64,000 bases of DNA from assembly GCF_039535235.1 (NCBI RefSeq), contig NZ_BAAAWU010000001.1:6451001-6515000 (forward strand), read 5' to 3'. Below the pieces are notes generated by a model. The model was not told where the DNA came from and did not search any database. It saw only the letters and a program-made list of their open reading frames with translations. Of the stretch, positions 1 to 9,144 are shown one piece after another. The position numbers were made by a program, and so were the translations under genes. The DNA comes from Streptomyces roseoviridis (GTDB lineage Bacteria > Actinomycetota > Actinomycetes > Streptomycetales > Streptomycetaceae). The stretch's first letter is position 1. Each line of letters begins with the position of its first letter.

Positions 1-2
1 AC

Positions 3-2876
3 TCGCTCGGCGACGGCGCCGGCTCCGTGCCGATCGGCGTCCCGGTCGACAACACGCCCTGCTTCATCCTCGACGAGGAGCTGCGGCCGGTCGACATCGG
101 CACCACGGGAGAGCTCTACATCGGCGGCGTGCAGCTCGCCCGCGGCTACCTGCACCGCGACGACCTGACACAGGAACGTTTCATCCCCTCGCCGTTCGTG
201 CCCACCGAGCGGCTCTACAAGACCGGCGACCTCGCCTACTGGAACGAGGACGGCACCATCACCTGCGTCGGCCGCGCCGACAACCAGGTGAAGCTGCGCG
301 GCTACCGCGTCGAACTGGACGAGATCTCCCTCGCCATCGAGGAGCATGCCTGGGTCCGCCGCGCGGCGGCCGTCGTCACCGACGACCCCCGCACCGGCTT
401 CCAGAACCTGGTGGCCTGCATCGAGCTCAACCCGCGCGAGGCCGCCCTGATGGACCAGGGCAACCACGGCGGCCACCACCAGTCCAAGGCCAGCAAGCTC
501 CAGGTCAAGGCCCAGCTGTCGGATCCCGGTCTGCGCGACCCGCAGGAGCTGTCCGGCCGCCCGGTCCTCGACCTGCCCGGCAAGGAGGGCACCGCACGTC
601 AGCGCCGGGAGACCTTCGCCCGCAAGACCTACCGCTTCTACGACGGCGGCGAGGTCACCCGCGAGGACGTCCGGCAGCTGCTCGCGCCGCCGCCGGTCAC
701 CGCGCTCTCGCGCGGGCTCGACGAACTCACCCTGCCGCAACTGGGCGAGATCCTGCGCTGGTTCGGACAGTTCCGCAGCACGGAGCGGCTCCTTCCCAAG
801 TACTCCTACGCCTCCCCGGGCGCGCTCTACGCCACCCAGATGTACCTGGAGATCAGCGGTGTCGCGGGAGTGGATCCGGGCGTCTACTACCACCACCCGG
901 TCGACCACACCTTGGTGCGGATCGCCGGCACCGACCTCACCGGACCCGCCCTGAAGGTGCACTTCGCCGGCAAGAAGCGGGCCATCGAACCGGTCTACGC
1001 CAACAACATCCAGGAGGTCCTGGAGTTCGAGACCGGTCACATGCTCGGCGTCTTCGAGGAAGTGCTGCCCGAGTACGGACTCACCATCCGCCCCGCCGGC
1101 TTCACCCCCGCCGTCAAGGACCGCCTCGACGTCGTCGACGAGGACTACTACCTCGGCACCTTCGAGGTGTACCCGAACGACGGCGAACCCCGCCAGGACC
1201 CGACCGAGATCTACGTCCAGGCCCACCCCGGCCGGATCGCGGACCTGCCGGCCGGCCACTACCGCCACCACGACGGCGAACTGGAGCGCGTCTCTGACGA
1301 GCTGATCCAGCGCCGGCACGTCATCGCCATCAACCAGGCGGTGTACGACCGGGCCTCCTTCGGCATCACCGCCGTCAGCCGCGCCGCGGAACCCTGGCTG
1401 GAGTACATCGCGATGGGCGCGAAGCTCCACCGGCTCCAGCGCAACGGGCTGTCCCTCGGCTTCATGTCCTCCGGATACAGCTCCAAGTCCGGCAACCCGC
1501 TGCCCGCCGCCCGGCGGATCGACGAGATCCTCGCCTCCCTCGGCACCGAGACCGGCCCGTCGTACTTCTTCCTCGGCGGCAAGGTCAGCGAGGAGCAGCT
1601 GCGGCACGAGGGCATGAACGAGGACGCCGTGCACACCCGCGGTCCGGCCGAGATCATCAAGGACGAGCTGGCCGGTTTCCTGCCCGACTACATGATCCCG
1701 AACCGGGTCCTGGTCATGAACGACCTGCCCCTGACCGCCAACGGCAAGGTCGACGTCAAGGCGCTCGCCGCCAGCGAGCAGGTGCGCTCCGCCGGCAGCG
1801 GTGCCCCCTACGTCGCCCCGGCGACCCCCCACGAGCGGTGGCTCGCCGACGTGTGGGGCACGGCCCTGAAGTACGAGGACGTGTCCACCGAGGACGACTT
1901 CTTCGCGGCCGGCGGCAACTCGCTGACCGCGGTCGCCCTGGTCAACCGGATCAACCGCGAGTTCGGCACCGAACTGCCGCTCCAGGTCGTCTTCGAGGCA
2001 CCCCGGCTGCGCGACCTGGCCGCCCGCATCGCGGACGGTTCCGACGCGCCCGTCTCGCGCCTGGTCCGGCTGCACGACGACACCCCGAAGGGCGCCGAGG
2101 GCATCACCGCACCGGTGTTCTGCTGGCCCGGCCTGGGCGGCTACCCGATGAACCTGCGGCTGCTCGGCCGCGAGTCCGGCCTCGGCCGGCCGTTCTACGG
2201 GATCCAGGCGCACGGCATCAACGAGGGCGAACAGCCCTATCCGACCGTCCAGGAGATGGCGGCGGCCGACGTCGCCGAGATCCGGCGGATCCAGCCGGAG
2301 GGCCCGTACCTGCTGTGGGGCTACTCCTTCGGCGCCCGCGTCGCCTTCGAGGCGGCCTGGCAGCTGGAGCAGGCCGGCGAGAAGGTGGAGCAGCTGCTCC
2401 TGCTGTGCCCCGGCAACCCCGAGGTCCGGTCCGCCGAGGCCGACCGCCACGGACGCGAGGCCTCGTACACCAACCCCGCCTACGTCACCATCCTCTACTC
2501 GGTCTTCGCCGGCTCGATCAGCGGCCCCGAGGTCGAGGAGTGCCTGGCGGCCACCCGGGACGAGGACAGCTTCGTCGCCTTCGTGCACGAGCGAATACCC
2601 GCCCTGGACGAGCGGCTGATCCGCCGGATCACCCGCATCGTCGGCGAGACCTACGAGTTCGAGTACAACTTCCGCGAACTGAGCGAGCGTCAGTTGAGCG
2701 CGCCGGTGACCGTCTTCAAGGCGACCGGCGACGACTACTCCTTCATCGAGGGCAGCTCCGGCTACTCCGCCGCTCCCGCCACGGTCATCGACCTGGAGGG
2801 CGACCACTACAGCGTGCTCAAGGAGCGCGGCATCGCCGAACTGGTGTCCGCCATCCGCGCCCGGCTCGCCGTCTAG
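3..2876 (+). CDS. NRPS C-terminal fragment: A domain with inserted oxidase (Ox), PCP, TE (5' end outside window)
   Basis: The reading frame is open from base 3, so the gene starts upstream. The visible part begins just after the A5 region and carries A6 (GELYIGG), A7 (YKTGD, about 220-235) and A8 (GRADNQVKLRGYRVELDEI, about 270-325). About 390 residues of an McbC/SagB-type FMN oxidase follow (about 440-1600; RKTYRFYDGGEV, SPGALYATQMYLEI). A9/A10 then resume (about 1645-1765, LTANGKVD). An insertion between A8 and A9 is the layout of thiazoline oxidases in epothilone and myxothiazol NRPSs. The PCP has GGNSL with Ser at 1920-1922. The terminal TE has GYSFG with Ser at 2325-2327 and a GDHYSVL histidine. 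It probably oxidises a thiazoline or oxazoline to the azole and releases the chain. The specificity-code region lies mostly outside the window. Confidence 0.9.
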   Translation, partial: SLGDGAGSVPIGVPVDNTPCFILDEELRPVDIGTTGELYIGGVQLARGYLHRDDLTQERFIPSPFVPTERLYKTGDLAYWNEDGTITCVGRADNQVKLRGYRVELDEISLAIEEHAWVRRAAAVVTDDPRTGFQNLVACIELNPREAALMDQGNHGGHHQSKASKLQVKAQLSDPGLRDPQELSGRPVLDLPGKEGTARQRRETFARKTYRFYDGGEVTREDVRQLLAPPPVTALSRGLDELTLPQLGEILRWFGQFRSTERLLPKYSYASPGALYATQMYLEISGVAGVDPGVYYHHPVDHTLVRIAGTDLTGPALKVHFAGKKRAIEPVYANNIQEVLEFETGHMLGVFEEVLPEYGLTIRPAGFTPAVKDRLDVVDEDYYLGTFEVYPNDGEPRQDPTEIYVQAHPGRIADLPAGHYRHHDGELERVSDELIQRRHVIAINQAVYDRASFGITAVSRAAEPWLEYIAMGAKLHRLQRNGLSLGFMSSGYSSKSGNPLPAARRIDEILASLGTETGPSYFFLGGKVSEEQLRHEGMNEDAVHTRGPAEIIKDELAGFLPDYMIPNRVLVMNDLPLTANGKVDVKALAASEQVRSAGSGAPYVAPATPHERWLADVWGTALKYEDVSTEDDFFAAGGNSLTAVALVNRINREFGTELPLQVVFEAPRLRDLAARIADGSDAPVSRLVRLHDDTPKGAEGITAPVFCWPGLGGYPMNLRLLGRESGLGRPFYGIQAHGINEGEQPYPTVQEMAAADVAEIRRIQPEGPYLLWGYSFGARVAFEAAWQLEQAGEKVEQLLLLCPGNPEVRSAEADRHGREASYTNPAYVTILYSVFAGSISGPEVEECLAATRDEDSFVAFVHERIPALDERLIRRITRIVGETYEFEYNFRELSERQLSAPVTVFKATGDDYSFIEGSSGYSAAPATVIDLEGDHYSVLKERGIAELVSAIRARLAV

Positions 2877-2956
2877 CACCGGGCGCCACCCCGCCGCACG
2901 GCCGGTCCAGCCGGCCGTGCGGCCCCCCGCCGAACCACCGGACTTGGAGTCCCCTC

Positions 2957-3190
2957 GTGCCGCACGTGGACATTTCCTACTACGACCGGGAATTCACCGA
3001 CGAGCAGAAGGACCGGCTGGCCAAGGCCCTGTCCGACGTCGTCGTCGAGCACTTCTCGACCTACGACGGAGCCGTCTCCGTCTCCCTGCACCCCGTGGAC
3101 CGCGAGGACTGGCAGGACCGGGTCTTCGAGCCCCGGATCACCGGTCTTCCCGACCGGCTGATCAAGGCGCCCGACTACCGGTCCGCGTGA
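2957..3190 (+). CDS. PptA-like 4-oxalocrotonate tautomerase family protein
   Basis: This is a 77-residue protein beginning M-PHVDISYYDREFTDEQK. The start is GTG 2957 with GGAG seven bases upstream. Removal of Met would expose Pro-1, the catalytic base of the tautomerase superfamily. The spacing and the C-terminal pattern (SVSLHPVDREDW ... LIKAPDY) resemble E. coli PptA closely in length and layout. Such enzymes move protons in enol/keto or dienol substrates, usually as dimers or hexamers in the cytoplasm. The gene sits 80 bp after the NRPS and 52 bp before a racemase-fold enzyme, so it is probably a tailoring step of the same pathway. Its substrate is unknown. Confidence 0.85.
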   Translation: MPHVDISYYDREFTDEQKDRLAKALSDVVVEHFSTYDGAVSVSLHPVDREDWQDRVFEPRITGLPDRLIKAPDYRSA

Positions 3191-3242
3191 CCGCCCGTCC
3201 GCCGTCCCGGTCCACCACCCGCACACCTGAGAGGTACCCGCA

Positions 3243-3989
3243 ATGACCGACTCCCTCGGCCCCCGACTGAAGGTCGGCGTCGTCGTCCCCTCCACCAACA
3301 CCTCGGCCCAGCCCGAGCTGGAGGCCCTGCGCCCCCACCAGGTCACCAACCACATCGGCCGCATGGTCATCGGCGACGACTCGATGGTCGACGAGCCCGG
3401 CTTCGACCACGTGATGCACAGCATCCGCAACTCCACCCACCCGGCGATCAAGAGCGTCGTCAGCTGCAACCCCGACACCGTGATCATCGGCGTCTCCCCG
3501 GAGAGCTACTGGGACGGCCCCGAGTCCCACGAACGCGTCCTCGCCTCCCTGCGCGAGGCCGCGGGCGGACTGCCCGTCATCATGAGCCCCGACGCGATCA
3601 AGGCCGCTCTCGCCGCCTACGGCGCCCGCCGGATCGCCGTCATCACCCCGTACCTGCCCGTCGGCGACGACTCGGTCAGCCGCTTCTTCAAGGACAGCGG
3701 CTACGACGTCGTCCGCATCCGGGGCCTCGGCATGCCCAGCCCCGCCAAGATCTCGCACGTCTCCCAGACCGAACTGCGCGACGTCATCAAGGAGATCGAC
3801 GGCCCCGACATCGAGGCCATCGTCCAGGTCGGCACCAACGTCGCCATGTCGCACGTCGCGGCGGTCGCCGAGTTCTGGACCGGCAAGCCCGTGATCTCCA
3901 ACAACACCGTCCTGTACTGGCACGCACTGCGCCAGAACGGCATCCACGACCGCGTCCACGGCCACGGCTCGCTGCTCTCCGAGCACTGA
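3243..3989 (+). CDS. Asp/Glu racemase-fold protein (maleate isomerase/arylmalonate decarboxylase-like) lacking both nucleophilic Cys
   Basis: The 248-residue protein starts at ATG 3243 behind GAGAGG. Its N-terminus, VGVVVPSTNTSAQPELEAL, is the family's substrate-binding loop. Members use a pair of cysteines (racemases, maleate isomerase) or one (arylmalonate decarboxylase). At the first position this protein has IIGVSPESYWDG (Val84-Ser85). At the second it has VQVGTNVAMSH (Gly-Thr). The only nearby cysteine, Cys75, lies nine residues before the expected place. The fold assignment is firm, but standard racemase or isomerase chemistry is doubtful. A decarboxylase, an enolising enzyme or a non-catalytic role are alternatives. 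It is co-directional with the tautomerase gene. Confidence 0.8.
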   Translation: MTDSLGPRLKVGVVVPSTNTSAQPELEALRPHQVTNHIGRMVIGDDSMVDEPGFDHVMHSIRNSTHPAIKSVVSCNPDTVIIGVSPESYWDGPESHERVLASLREAAGGLPVIMSPDAIKAALAAYGARRIAVITPYLPVGDDSVSRFFKDSGYDVVRIRGLGMPSPAKISHVSQTELRDVIKEIDGPDIEAIVQVGTNVAMSHVAAVAEFWTGKPVISNNTVLYWHALRQNGIHDRVHGHGSLLSEH

Positions 3990-4110
3990 CCGACGGCCAC
4001 CCCGGGCGGTGCGGCGCCGTCGCGCCGCACCGCCCCCGTCCCCGACCGAAGCCCGACCGATGGCCGCGGCCCGCCCCGACCGGCGCGCCGCGACAAACTG
4101 GAGAACTCCC

Positions 4111-5337
4111 GTGACCAGCACCGGCAGCAGCGAAGCGACCGCAACCGCACTGCGCCCCCCCGAGGCGCCGTCCGAGGAACGGCTCCCCATCCTCAAACTC
4201 CTCGCGTTCACCGCCGCGGGCTTCCTCGCGATCATGACCGAGACGATGCCCGCCGGCCTGCTCCCGCAGATCGGGCGCGGCCTCGACGTGTCCGAGGGCC
4301 TGGCGGGCCAGCTCGTCACCCTGTACGCCATCGGATCCGTCGTCGCCGCGATCCCGGTGATCGCCGCGACCCGCAGCGTCCGGCGCCGGCCGCTGCTGCT
4401 CGCCGCCGTCGGCGGCCTGTTCGTCTTCAACACCGTCACCGCGCTGTCCACCAACTACGGCGTCACCCTCGGCGCCCGCTTCGTCGCCGGCATGGCCTCC
4501 GGCGTGATCTGGGGCCTGCTCGCCGGCTACGCCCGCCGCCTGGTGCCCGAGCACCTGCAGGGCCGGGCCCTCGCCGTCGTCGGCGTCGGCCAGCCCATCG
4601 CGCTGACCGCCGGTGTCCCGCTCGGCACCTACCTCGGGTCGGTCACCAGCTGGCAGGGCGTCTTCTGGATCATGTCCGCCGTCGCCCTCGCCCTGATGAT
4701 CTGGGTGCGCGCCCTGGTGCCGGACTTCCCCGGCCAGGCCGCCGAGCAGCGCCGGCCGATCCGCGAGATCTTCGTGACCCCGGGCATCCGGCCCATCCTC
4801 GCGGTCATCTTCCTGTGGATCCTGGCCCACAACATCCTCTACACCTACATCTCTCCCTTCATGAGCAAGGCGGGCCTCGGCGAGCGCGTCGACGTGATGC
4901 TGCTCGTCTTCGGCGCCACCGCCATCGTCGGCATCTGGCTGACCGGCATGCTCGTCGACCGCAAGCTGCGCCTGCTGACCCTGGTCAGCCTCGCCGGCTT
5001 CGCCGCGGCCTCCCTGGTCCTCGGCATCGGCAACGAGTCGCCCGTCGCCGTGATCGTCGGCGTGGTCGCCTGGGGCCTGACCTTCGGCGGCGCCCCCACC
5101 CTGCTGCAGACCGCCATCGCCGACGCGGCGGGCGACGGCGCCGACGTCGCCCAGTCCATGCTCGTCACGATCTTCAACCTGGCCGTCGCCGGTGGCGGCG
5201 TGGTCGGCGGTCTGCTCCTGGAGTCCTCCGGCCCCGCCTCCTTCCCGTGGGTGCTGCTCGCCCTGGCCGCCCTGGCCTTCGCGATCGTCGGCACGGCCAA
5301 GGCCGGCTTCAGGCCCGGCCGCCGCGGCGCCGCCTGA
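4111..5337 (+). CDS. MFS transporter (DHA1-type drug efflux)
   Basis: The 408-residue protein has about 12 hydrophobic segments. An Arg-rich loop (ATRSVRRRPLLL) sits in the usual place between TM2 and TM3, and the GVPLGTYLG segment resembles drug-antiporter motif C. GTG 4111 is chosen as the start because GGAG lies seven bases upstream; the in-frame sequence before it (Arg/Pro rich) looks non-coding. It belongs to the AraJ/chloramphenicol-exporter type of MFS. Lying between the biosynthetic genes and a tetR gene, it probably exports the NRPS product and provides self-resistance. A hairpin follows directly. Confidence 0.88.
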   Translation: MTSTGSSEATATALRPPEAPSEERLPILKLLAFTAAGFLAIMTETMPAGLLPQIGRGLDVSEGLAGQLVTLYAIGSVVAAIPVIAATRSVRRRPLLLAAVGGLFVFNTVTALSTNYGVTLGARFVAGMASGVIWGLLAGYARRLVPEHLQGRALAVVGVGQPIALTAGVPLGTYLGSVTSWQGVFWIMSAVALALMIWVRALVPDFPGQAAEQRRPIREIFVTPGIRPILAVIFLWILAHNILYTYISPFMSKAGLGERVDVMLLVFGATAIVGIWLTGMLVDRKLRLLTLVSLAGFAAASLVLGIGNESPVAVIVGVVAWGLTFGGAPTLLQTAIADAAGDGADVAQSMLVTIFNLAVAGGGVVGGLLLESSGPASFPWVLLALAALAFAIVGTAKAGFRPGRRGAA

Positions 5338-5364
5338 CCGGCGCGCGGAAGCCCGTACGACCGA

Positions 5365-5393
5365 GCCCGGCCCCGGCACGGAAGGGGCCGGGC
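5365..5393 (+). terminator. Hairpin after MFS gene
   Basis: GCCCGGCCCC (5365-5374) pairs perfectly with GGGGCCGGGC (5384-5393) across a nine-base loop, 28 bp after the transporter stop. There is no U tract, which is normal in high-GC actinomycetes. Confidence 0.65.
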
Positions 5394-5418
5394 CTCCGGC
5401 ATGACCGGCGGTCGCGGC

Positions 5419-5437
5419 AAACACGACAGTCATGTTT
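5419..5437. promoter_or_regulatory. Probable TetR operator
   Basis: AAACACGACAGTCATGTTT is a 19-bp near-perfect palindrome (one mismatched pair, central A). It is one of the few A/T-rich spots in the gap between the exporter and tetR. Its length and symmetry suit a TetR dimer, and its position 82 bp before the tetR start suggests autoregulation. Binding is inferred. Confidence 0.55.
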
Positions 5438-5518
5438 CATCGCCTCCGATTCGGTGCCGCGGACCGCCCGGGTGCGAGACGATGGCGCTCCCCGAAGTCC
5501 CCGACCCCGGAGCGTGCG

Positions 5519-6223
5519 ATGCAGCGGCTGACCCGTCCGCACATCGTCGCGGCGGGACTGCGCCTGCTGGAGCGCGAGGGCGCCGCCGGCCTCAGCATGC
5601 GCAAGCTCGCCGGCGAACTGGGCAAGGCCCCCGCCGCCGTCTACAAGCACGTCAGCGACAAACGCGAGCTGATGTGCCTGCTGTTCGACGAGGTGTCGCG
5701 GCGCATCGAACTGCCGGACCCGGGGGACGACCCCCGTACGGCCATCGTGGCGGCGACCCAGAGCGCGCACCGGGTCCTGGAGGAACACGGCTGGATCGCC
5801 GCCGGGATGCTCGACGGCCGCCTGCTCGGCGCCGCCTCGATGCGGCTGTCCGAGTTCATCCTGGACACCCTGGTCCGCGACGGGATGAGCGACGCCCAGG
5901 CCGCGCGCGTGCACGTCGCCATCTGGGAGTACCTGGTGGGACACCTGGTCGCCGCCCGGGCCGGCGCGCCCGGCCTGACGCCCTGCCCCGCGACGGGCGC
6001 GGACGGCGCCGAGGACTATCCGACCGTACGGCGGGTCGCCCCGCTCCTGGCCGGGATGAGCGACCAGGAGCGGTTCGCCGCCGGACTGCGCGCCCTGCTC
6101 GACGGGGCGTTCGCGCAGGGGCGGTCCCGGACCGAGCCGCCGGCCGCCCCGCAGGAGCCGCCGACCGCCCCGCGGCAGCCCGGCACGGACCCGGGGAGCG
6201 ACCGGCGGTCCCCGCGGGCGTAG
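5519..6223 (+). CDS. TetR family transcriptional regulator
   Basis: The protein has 234 residues. ATG 5519 is chosen because GGAG lies six bases upstream; an upstream ATG at 5432 falls inside the palindrome. The N-terminal HTH reads LTRPHIVAAGLRLLEREGAAGLSMRKLAGELGKAPAAVYKHVSDKRELM, a standard TetR_N domain. The larger C-terminal part is the ligand-binding and dimer region and resembles the tetracycline-repressor C-terminal type. The last 35 residues are Pro/Arg rich and probably disordered. Placed after an MFS exporter, it most likely represses that gene and itself through the palindrome at 5419 and responds to the exported metabolite. Confidence 0.88.
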   Translation: MQRLTRPHIVAAGLRLLEREGAAGLSMRKLAGELGKAPAAVYKHVSDKRELMCLLFDEVSRRIELPDPGDDPRTAIVAATQSAHRVLEEHGWIAAGMLDGRLLGAASMRLSEFILDTLVRDGMSDAQAARVHVAIWEYLVGHLVAARAGAPGLTPCPATGADGAEDYPTVRRVAPLLAGMSDQERFAAGLRALLDGAFAQGRSRTEPPAAPQEPPTAPRQPGTDPGSDRRSPRA

Positions 6224-6249
6224 GCACGCCGACGAGGCACCGCCGTCCG

Positions 6250-9144
6250 TCAGCCGGTCCGCAGCTGGTGCCGCGCGGTGAGCGCGGACCGGGCCCGCGC
6301 GTGCGGGGCCGGCGCGGTCCTGGGCTGGTAGAGCAGCACCGGAGCCGCCGCCGGCTCCTTCTCCTCCGGCGGGAAGTGCTTGGCCAGCTCGTGCCGGCCG
6401 CTGATCCGCAACTTCCGGTAGGAATGGGTGAGATGGGACTCCACGTTCCGCAGACTCACCTTGAGCAGATGGGCGATGTCCCGGTTGCTCATCCCGCCCG
6501 CCGCCAGCTCCGAGACCTGCCGCTCGGCCGGTGTGAGCAGCGACTCCGGGGAGTCCTTGCGCGGATCGGGCCTGCCACCCGCGTACCGCAGCTCCCGCTG
6601 GACCGCCTCCACCAGACCGTCGGCGCCCAGGGAGATCCCCAGCTCATTGGCGCGGTGCAGCAGTTCGCGGGTGCGGCGCACCTTGGCGATCTGCCGGTGC
6701 GCCCGCCCCGCCTCGTACAGGGCGTGGGCGAACAGCAGCGGCGTGGGAGCCGGCTCCAGGATCTCCAGTGCCTGGTCGGCCAGTTGCAGCGCCTCCTGCC
6801 CCGAGCTCGCCGCCGCCTGCGCGACCAGGGCCCGGCCCAGGGCGAACGGAGCGCCCCAGCGGCGGGCGAGATCGGTCTCCTCGCGCGCGACCCGCCGGGC
6901 CGCGGCCATGTTGCGCTGGGCGAGGAGCAGGGCGGAGCGGGTGGAACGCCAGGGCAGCACCGCCGGGTTGACGATGCCCCGGCGGACCAGCTCCTCCTCG
7001 CAGTGGGCGATCATCGCGAGACCGCGCTGCGCCTGCCCCAGCCGGCCCAGGGCCCGCCCCGCGCTGTGCAGCAGGTGCAGCCGCCACCAGGTGACGGGCT
7101 GCTCGCCGGGCAGCGGCGGAGCCTCGTCGAGCAGTGCGCCGGCCGCGGCGATGTCGTCCTTCTCCAGGGCCACGTCGATCAGGACGCTGCGGGCCAGCGC
7201 CCCCGCGTGGTAGGCGGCGGCCGCGATCCGGGTGAGCAGGTCGAGCGCCTGGCGGGCGTCGTCCTCGGCGTCCGCGAGCTGCCCGCGGTGCAGCTGCACC
7301 AGACCGCGTACGGCCAGGGCCTCGGCGATCCGGGTCACGGTGCCCTCGGCGCGGGCGAGGCGCACCTCGGTGTCCATGTGCCGCCGGGCCTTGTCGGCGT
7401 CGCCCGCCCACAGCAGCGCGAGCAGCGCGTGGTACCAGGTGGGCGAACCGTACGGGGCGCGGGGCACGGCCAGGAACCGGTCGGCGATCCGCCGGACCGC
7501 CGGTGCCGAGTCGCCGGCCGCGGTGCGCAGCAGCAGCACCCGCTCCAGCCGGTCCTCGCCCTCGTCGCCGCCCGGGCGGTAGGTTCCCTCGTGCAGCCGG
7601 ATCTCGGTGAGCCGCTCCCGCAACCGGGCCTCGGCCGAGACGTCCAGGACGCCGATCTCCTCGCGGGCGTCCTCCAGGACCTCGCGGGCGCAGGAGAGTT
7701 CGTCCAGGCGGAGCAGGATGTCCGAGAGCCGCAGCGCCTCCTGGAGCCGGTCCTCCGACCCCAGCTGCCCGGCGGCGTGCGCGCTGAGCGCCCGGGCGGA
7801 GGCCGGCAGGTCCAGGGCGGTGAGGGCCTGGATGCGCAACCCCTCGGCGCGCGCGGCCAGTTCGTCCGGAACGCCGTGCAGCACCGCCTTCTCGATCAGC
7901 CGCCGCGCCCCGGCGGGGTCACGGCCCACCATGTCCTGCGCGGCGTCGAGCAGCAGGCGCGTCATCCACGGCTCGTCGAGCCGGTGGGAGCGCAGCAGAT
8001 GGGCGGCGACGTCCTCGCGCGGCGCGTTGCGGCGCCACATGTACCGGGCGGCGAGCCGGTGGAGTTCGGCGCGCTCCGCGCACGGGATGTCCTGGTAGAG
8101 CAGCCCGGCCAGCAGCGGGTGCCGGAACGTCATGTCGTGGCGGCAGAGCAGGCCCGACTCGGTGAGCCGCGACAGGCTGCGACAGGCGTCCTCGGTCGGC
8201 ACGCCGCACAGGTCCGCCAGGATCGCGGGGTCCAGCGGCGAGCCCAGGATGCTGGCCGCGCGGGCGACCTCCAGGCAGTGCGGATCGAGCCGCCGGAGCA
8301 TGCACAGAATGCGCTCCTTGACCGCCTGGAGCCGCATCCGCTCGTCCGGCGGGTCCGCCGCTGCCCGGCCGGCGAGGGCGTCCGGCGCGTGCGGGTGCGC
8401 GTGCCCCGGCCCGGCGGACAGCGGCCCGCCGGATCCCGCGGGCACGGTCCGTATCTGCTCGGTCAACAGATAGGGGTTGCCGCCCGTGTCGGCGACCAGC
8501 GCGTCCACCGACGCGTGGTCGTGGCCGCACAGCGCGGCGGCCAGGTCGGAGGCGGCGCTCGGGCTCAGGTCGTGCAGGTGGATGTGGCGGTCGGGGCGCA
8601 CGCCCTCCATGAACTCGACCAGCAGGTGCTGGTCGCTGGCCGGTTCGCCGCAGCGCTTGGTGGCGAGCAGCACCACCGGCAGGTTGTCGAGCCGCCGGCT
8701 GAGGAAGCCCAGCCACAGCAGCGACGTGCGGTCGGCGTGCTGGACGGAGTCGACCGTGAGCAGGATCGGGGTGCGGCGCGCGGCCCGGCCCACCGCCGCG
8801 CACAGCTCCGCGAGCAGCGGGTAGTCGGACTCGGCCGGCCGGCCGTCGCCCCGCGCGCTCGACGCGAAGGCGCGCTCCCATCCGTCCGCCGTCTCGGGCA
8901 GCGTGCCCAGGAGCTGGTGCACGACCCCCAGGGAGAAGCGCTGTTCGGTGGGGGAGGCCGTGGCGGAGAGCACGACCATGCCCTGCTCGCGGGCGGTGTC
9001 CTCGGCCCAGCGCAGGAGGGAGGTCTTGCCCGTCCCGATGATCCCCTCCATCAGCGCGACCGCGCCCGCGCCCGCTCTGGCGGACGCGAGCAGCTCAGTG
9101 ATGATCTTGGATTCTTCGCTTCTGCCGAACAGTTCCTGGGGCAC
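6250..9144 (-). CDS. LAL-type LuxR family regulator (AAA ATPase + C-terminal HTH)
   Basis: This is a large regulator of 964 residues from GTG 9144, which has AGGAGG nine bases upstream; a TTG at 9177 is the alternative. The N-terminal P-loop is GIIGTGKTSLL, followed by an AAA-type ATPase and a long helical TPR-like middle. The C-terminal LuxR HTH reads LTPAERQVSELAAGGMSNRDIAHLLKVS... with RNVESHL in the recognition region. LALs are pathway activators in many actinomycete clusters. The gene is transcribed away from the 9,500-12,100 operon, with the 9370 palindrome in the shared upstream region, so it is a leading candidate for the factor that binds the three palindromic promoters. Confidence 0.92.
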   Translation of the reverse strand: MPQELFGRSEESKIITELLASARAGAGAVALMEGIIGTGKTSLLRWAEDTAREQGMVVLSATASPTEQRFSLGVVHQLLGTLPETADGWERAFASSARGDGRPAESDYPLLAELCAAVGRAARRTPILLTVDSVQHADRTSLLWLGFLSRRLDNLPVVLLATKRCGEPASDQHLLVEFMEGVRPDRHIHLHDLSPSAASDLAAALCGHDHASVDALVADTGGNPYLLTEQIRTVPAGSGGPLSAGPGHAHPHAPDALAGRAAADPPDERMRLQAVKERILCMLRRLDPHCLEVARAASILGSPLDPAILADLCGVPTEDACRSLSRLTESGLLCRHDMTFRHPLLAGLLYQDIPCAERAELHRLAARYMWRRNAPREDVAAHLLRSHRLDEPWMTRLLLDAAQDMVGRDPAGARRLIEKAVLHGVPDELAARAEGLRIQALTALDLPASARALSAHAAGQLGSEDRLQEALRLSDILLRLDELSCAREVLEDAREEIGVLDVSAEARLRERLTEIRLHEGTYRPGGDEGEDRLERVLLLRTAAGDSAPAVRRIADRFLAVPRAPYGSPTWYHALLALLWAGDADKARRHMDTEVRLARAEGTVTRIAEALAVRGLVQLHRGQLADAEDDARQALDLLTRIAAAAYHAGALARSVLIDVALEKDDIAAAGALLDEAPPLPGEQPVTWWRLHLLHSAGRALGRLGQAQRGLAMIAHCEEELVRRGIVNPAVLPWRSTRSALLLAQRNMAAARRVAREETDLARRWGAPFALGRALVAQAAASSGQEALQLADQALEILEPAPTPLLFAHALYEAGRAHRQIAKVRRTRELLHRANELGISLGADGLVEAVQRELRYAGGRPDPRKDSPESLLTPAERQVSELAAGGMSNRDIAHLLKVSLRNVESHLTHSYRKLRISGRHELAKHFPPEEKEPAAAPVLLYQPRTAPAPHARARSALTARHQLRTG

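Noticed and set aside
1838..3190. 450-residue plus frame over the NRPS 3' end
   Set aside because: Shadow of the NRPS; only its last 77 codons (from GTG 2957) are a real gene, the tautomerase.
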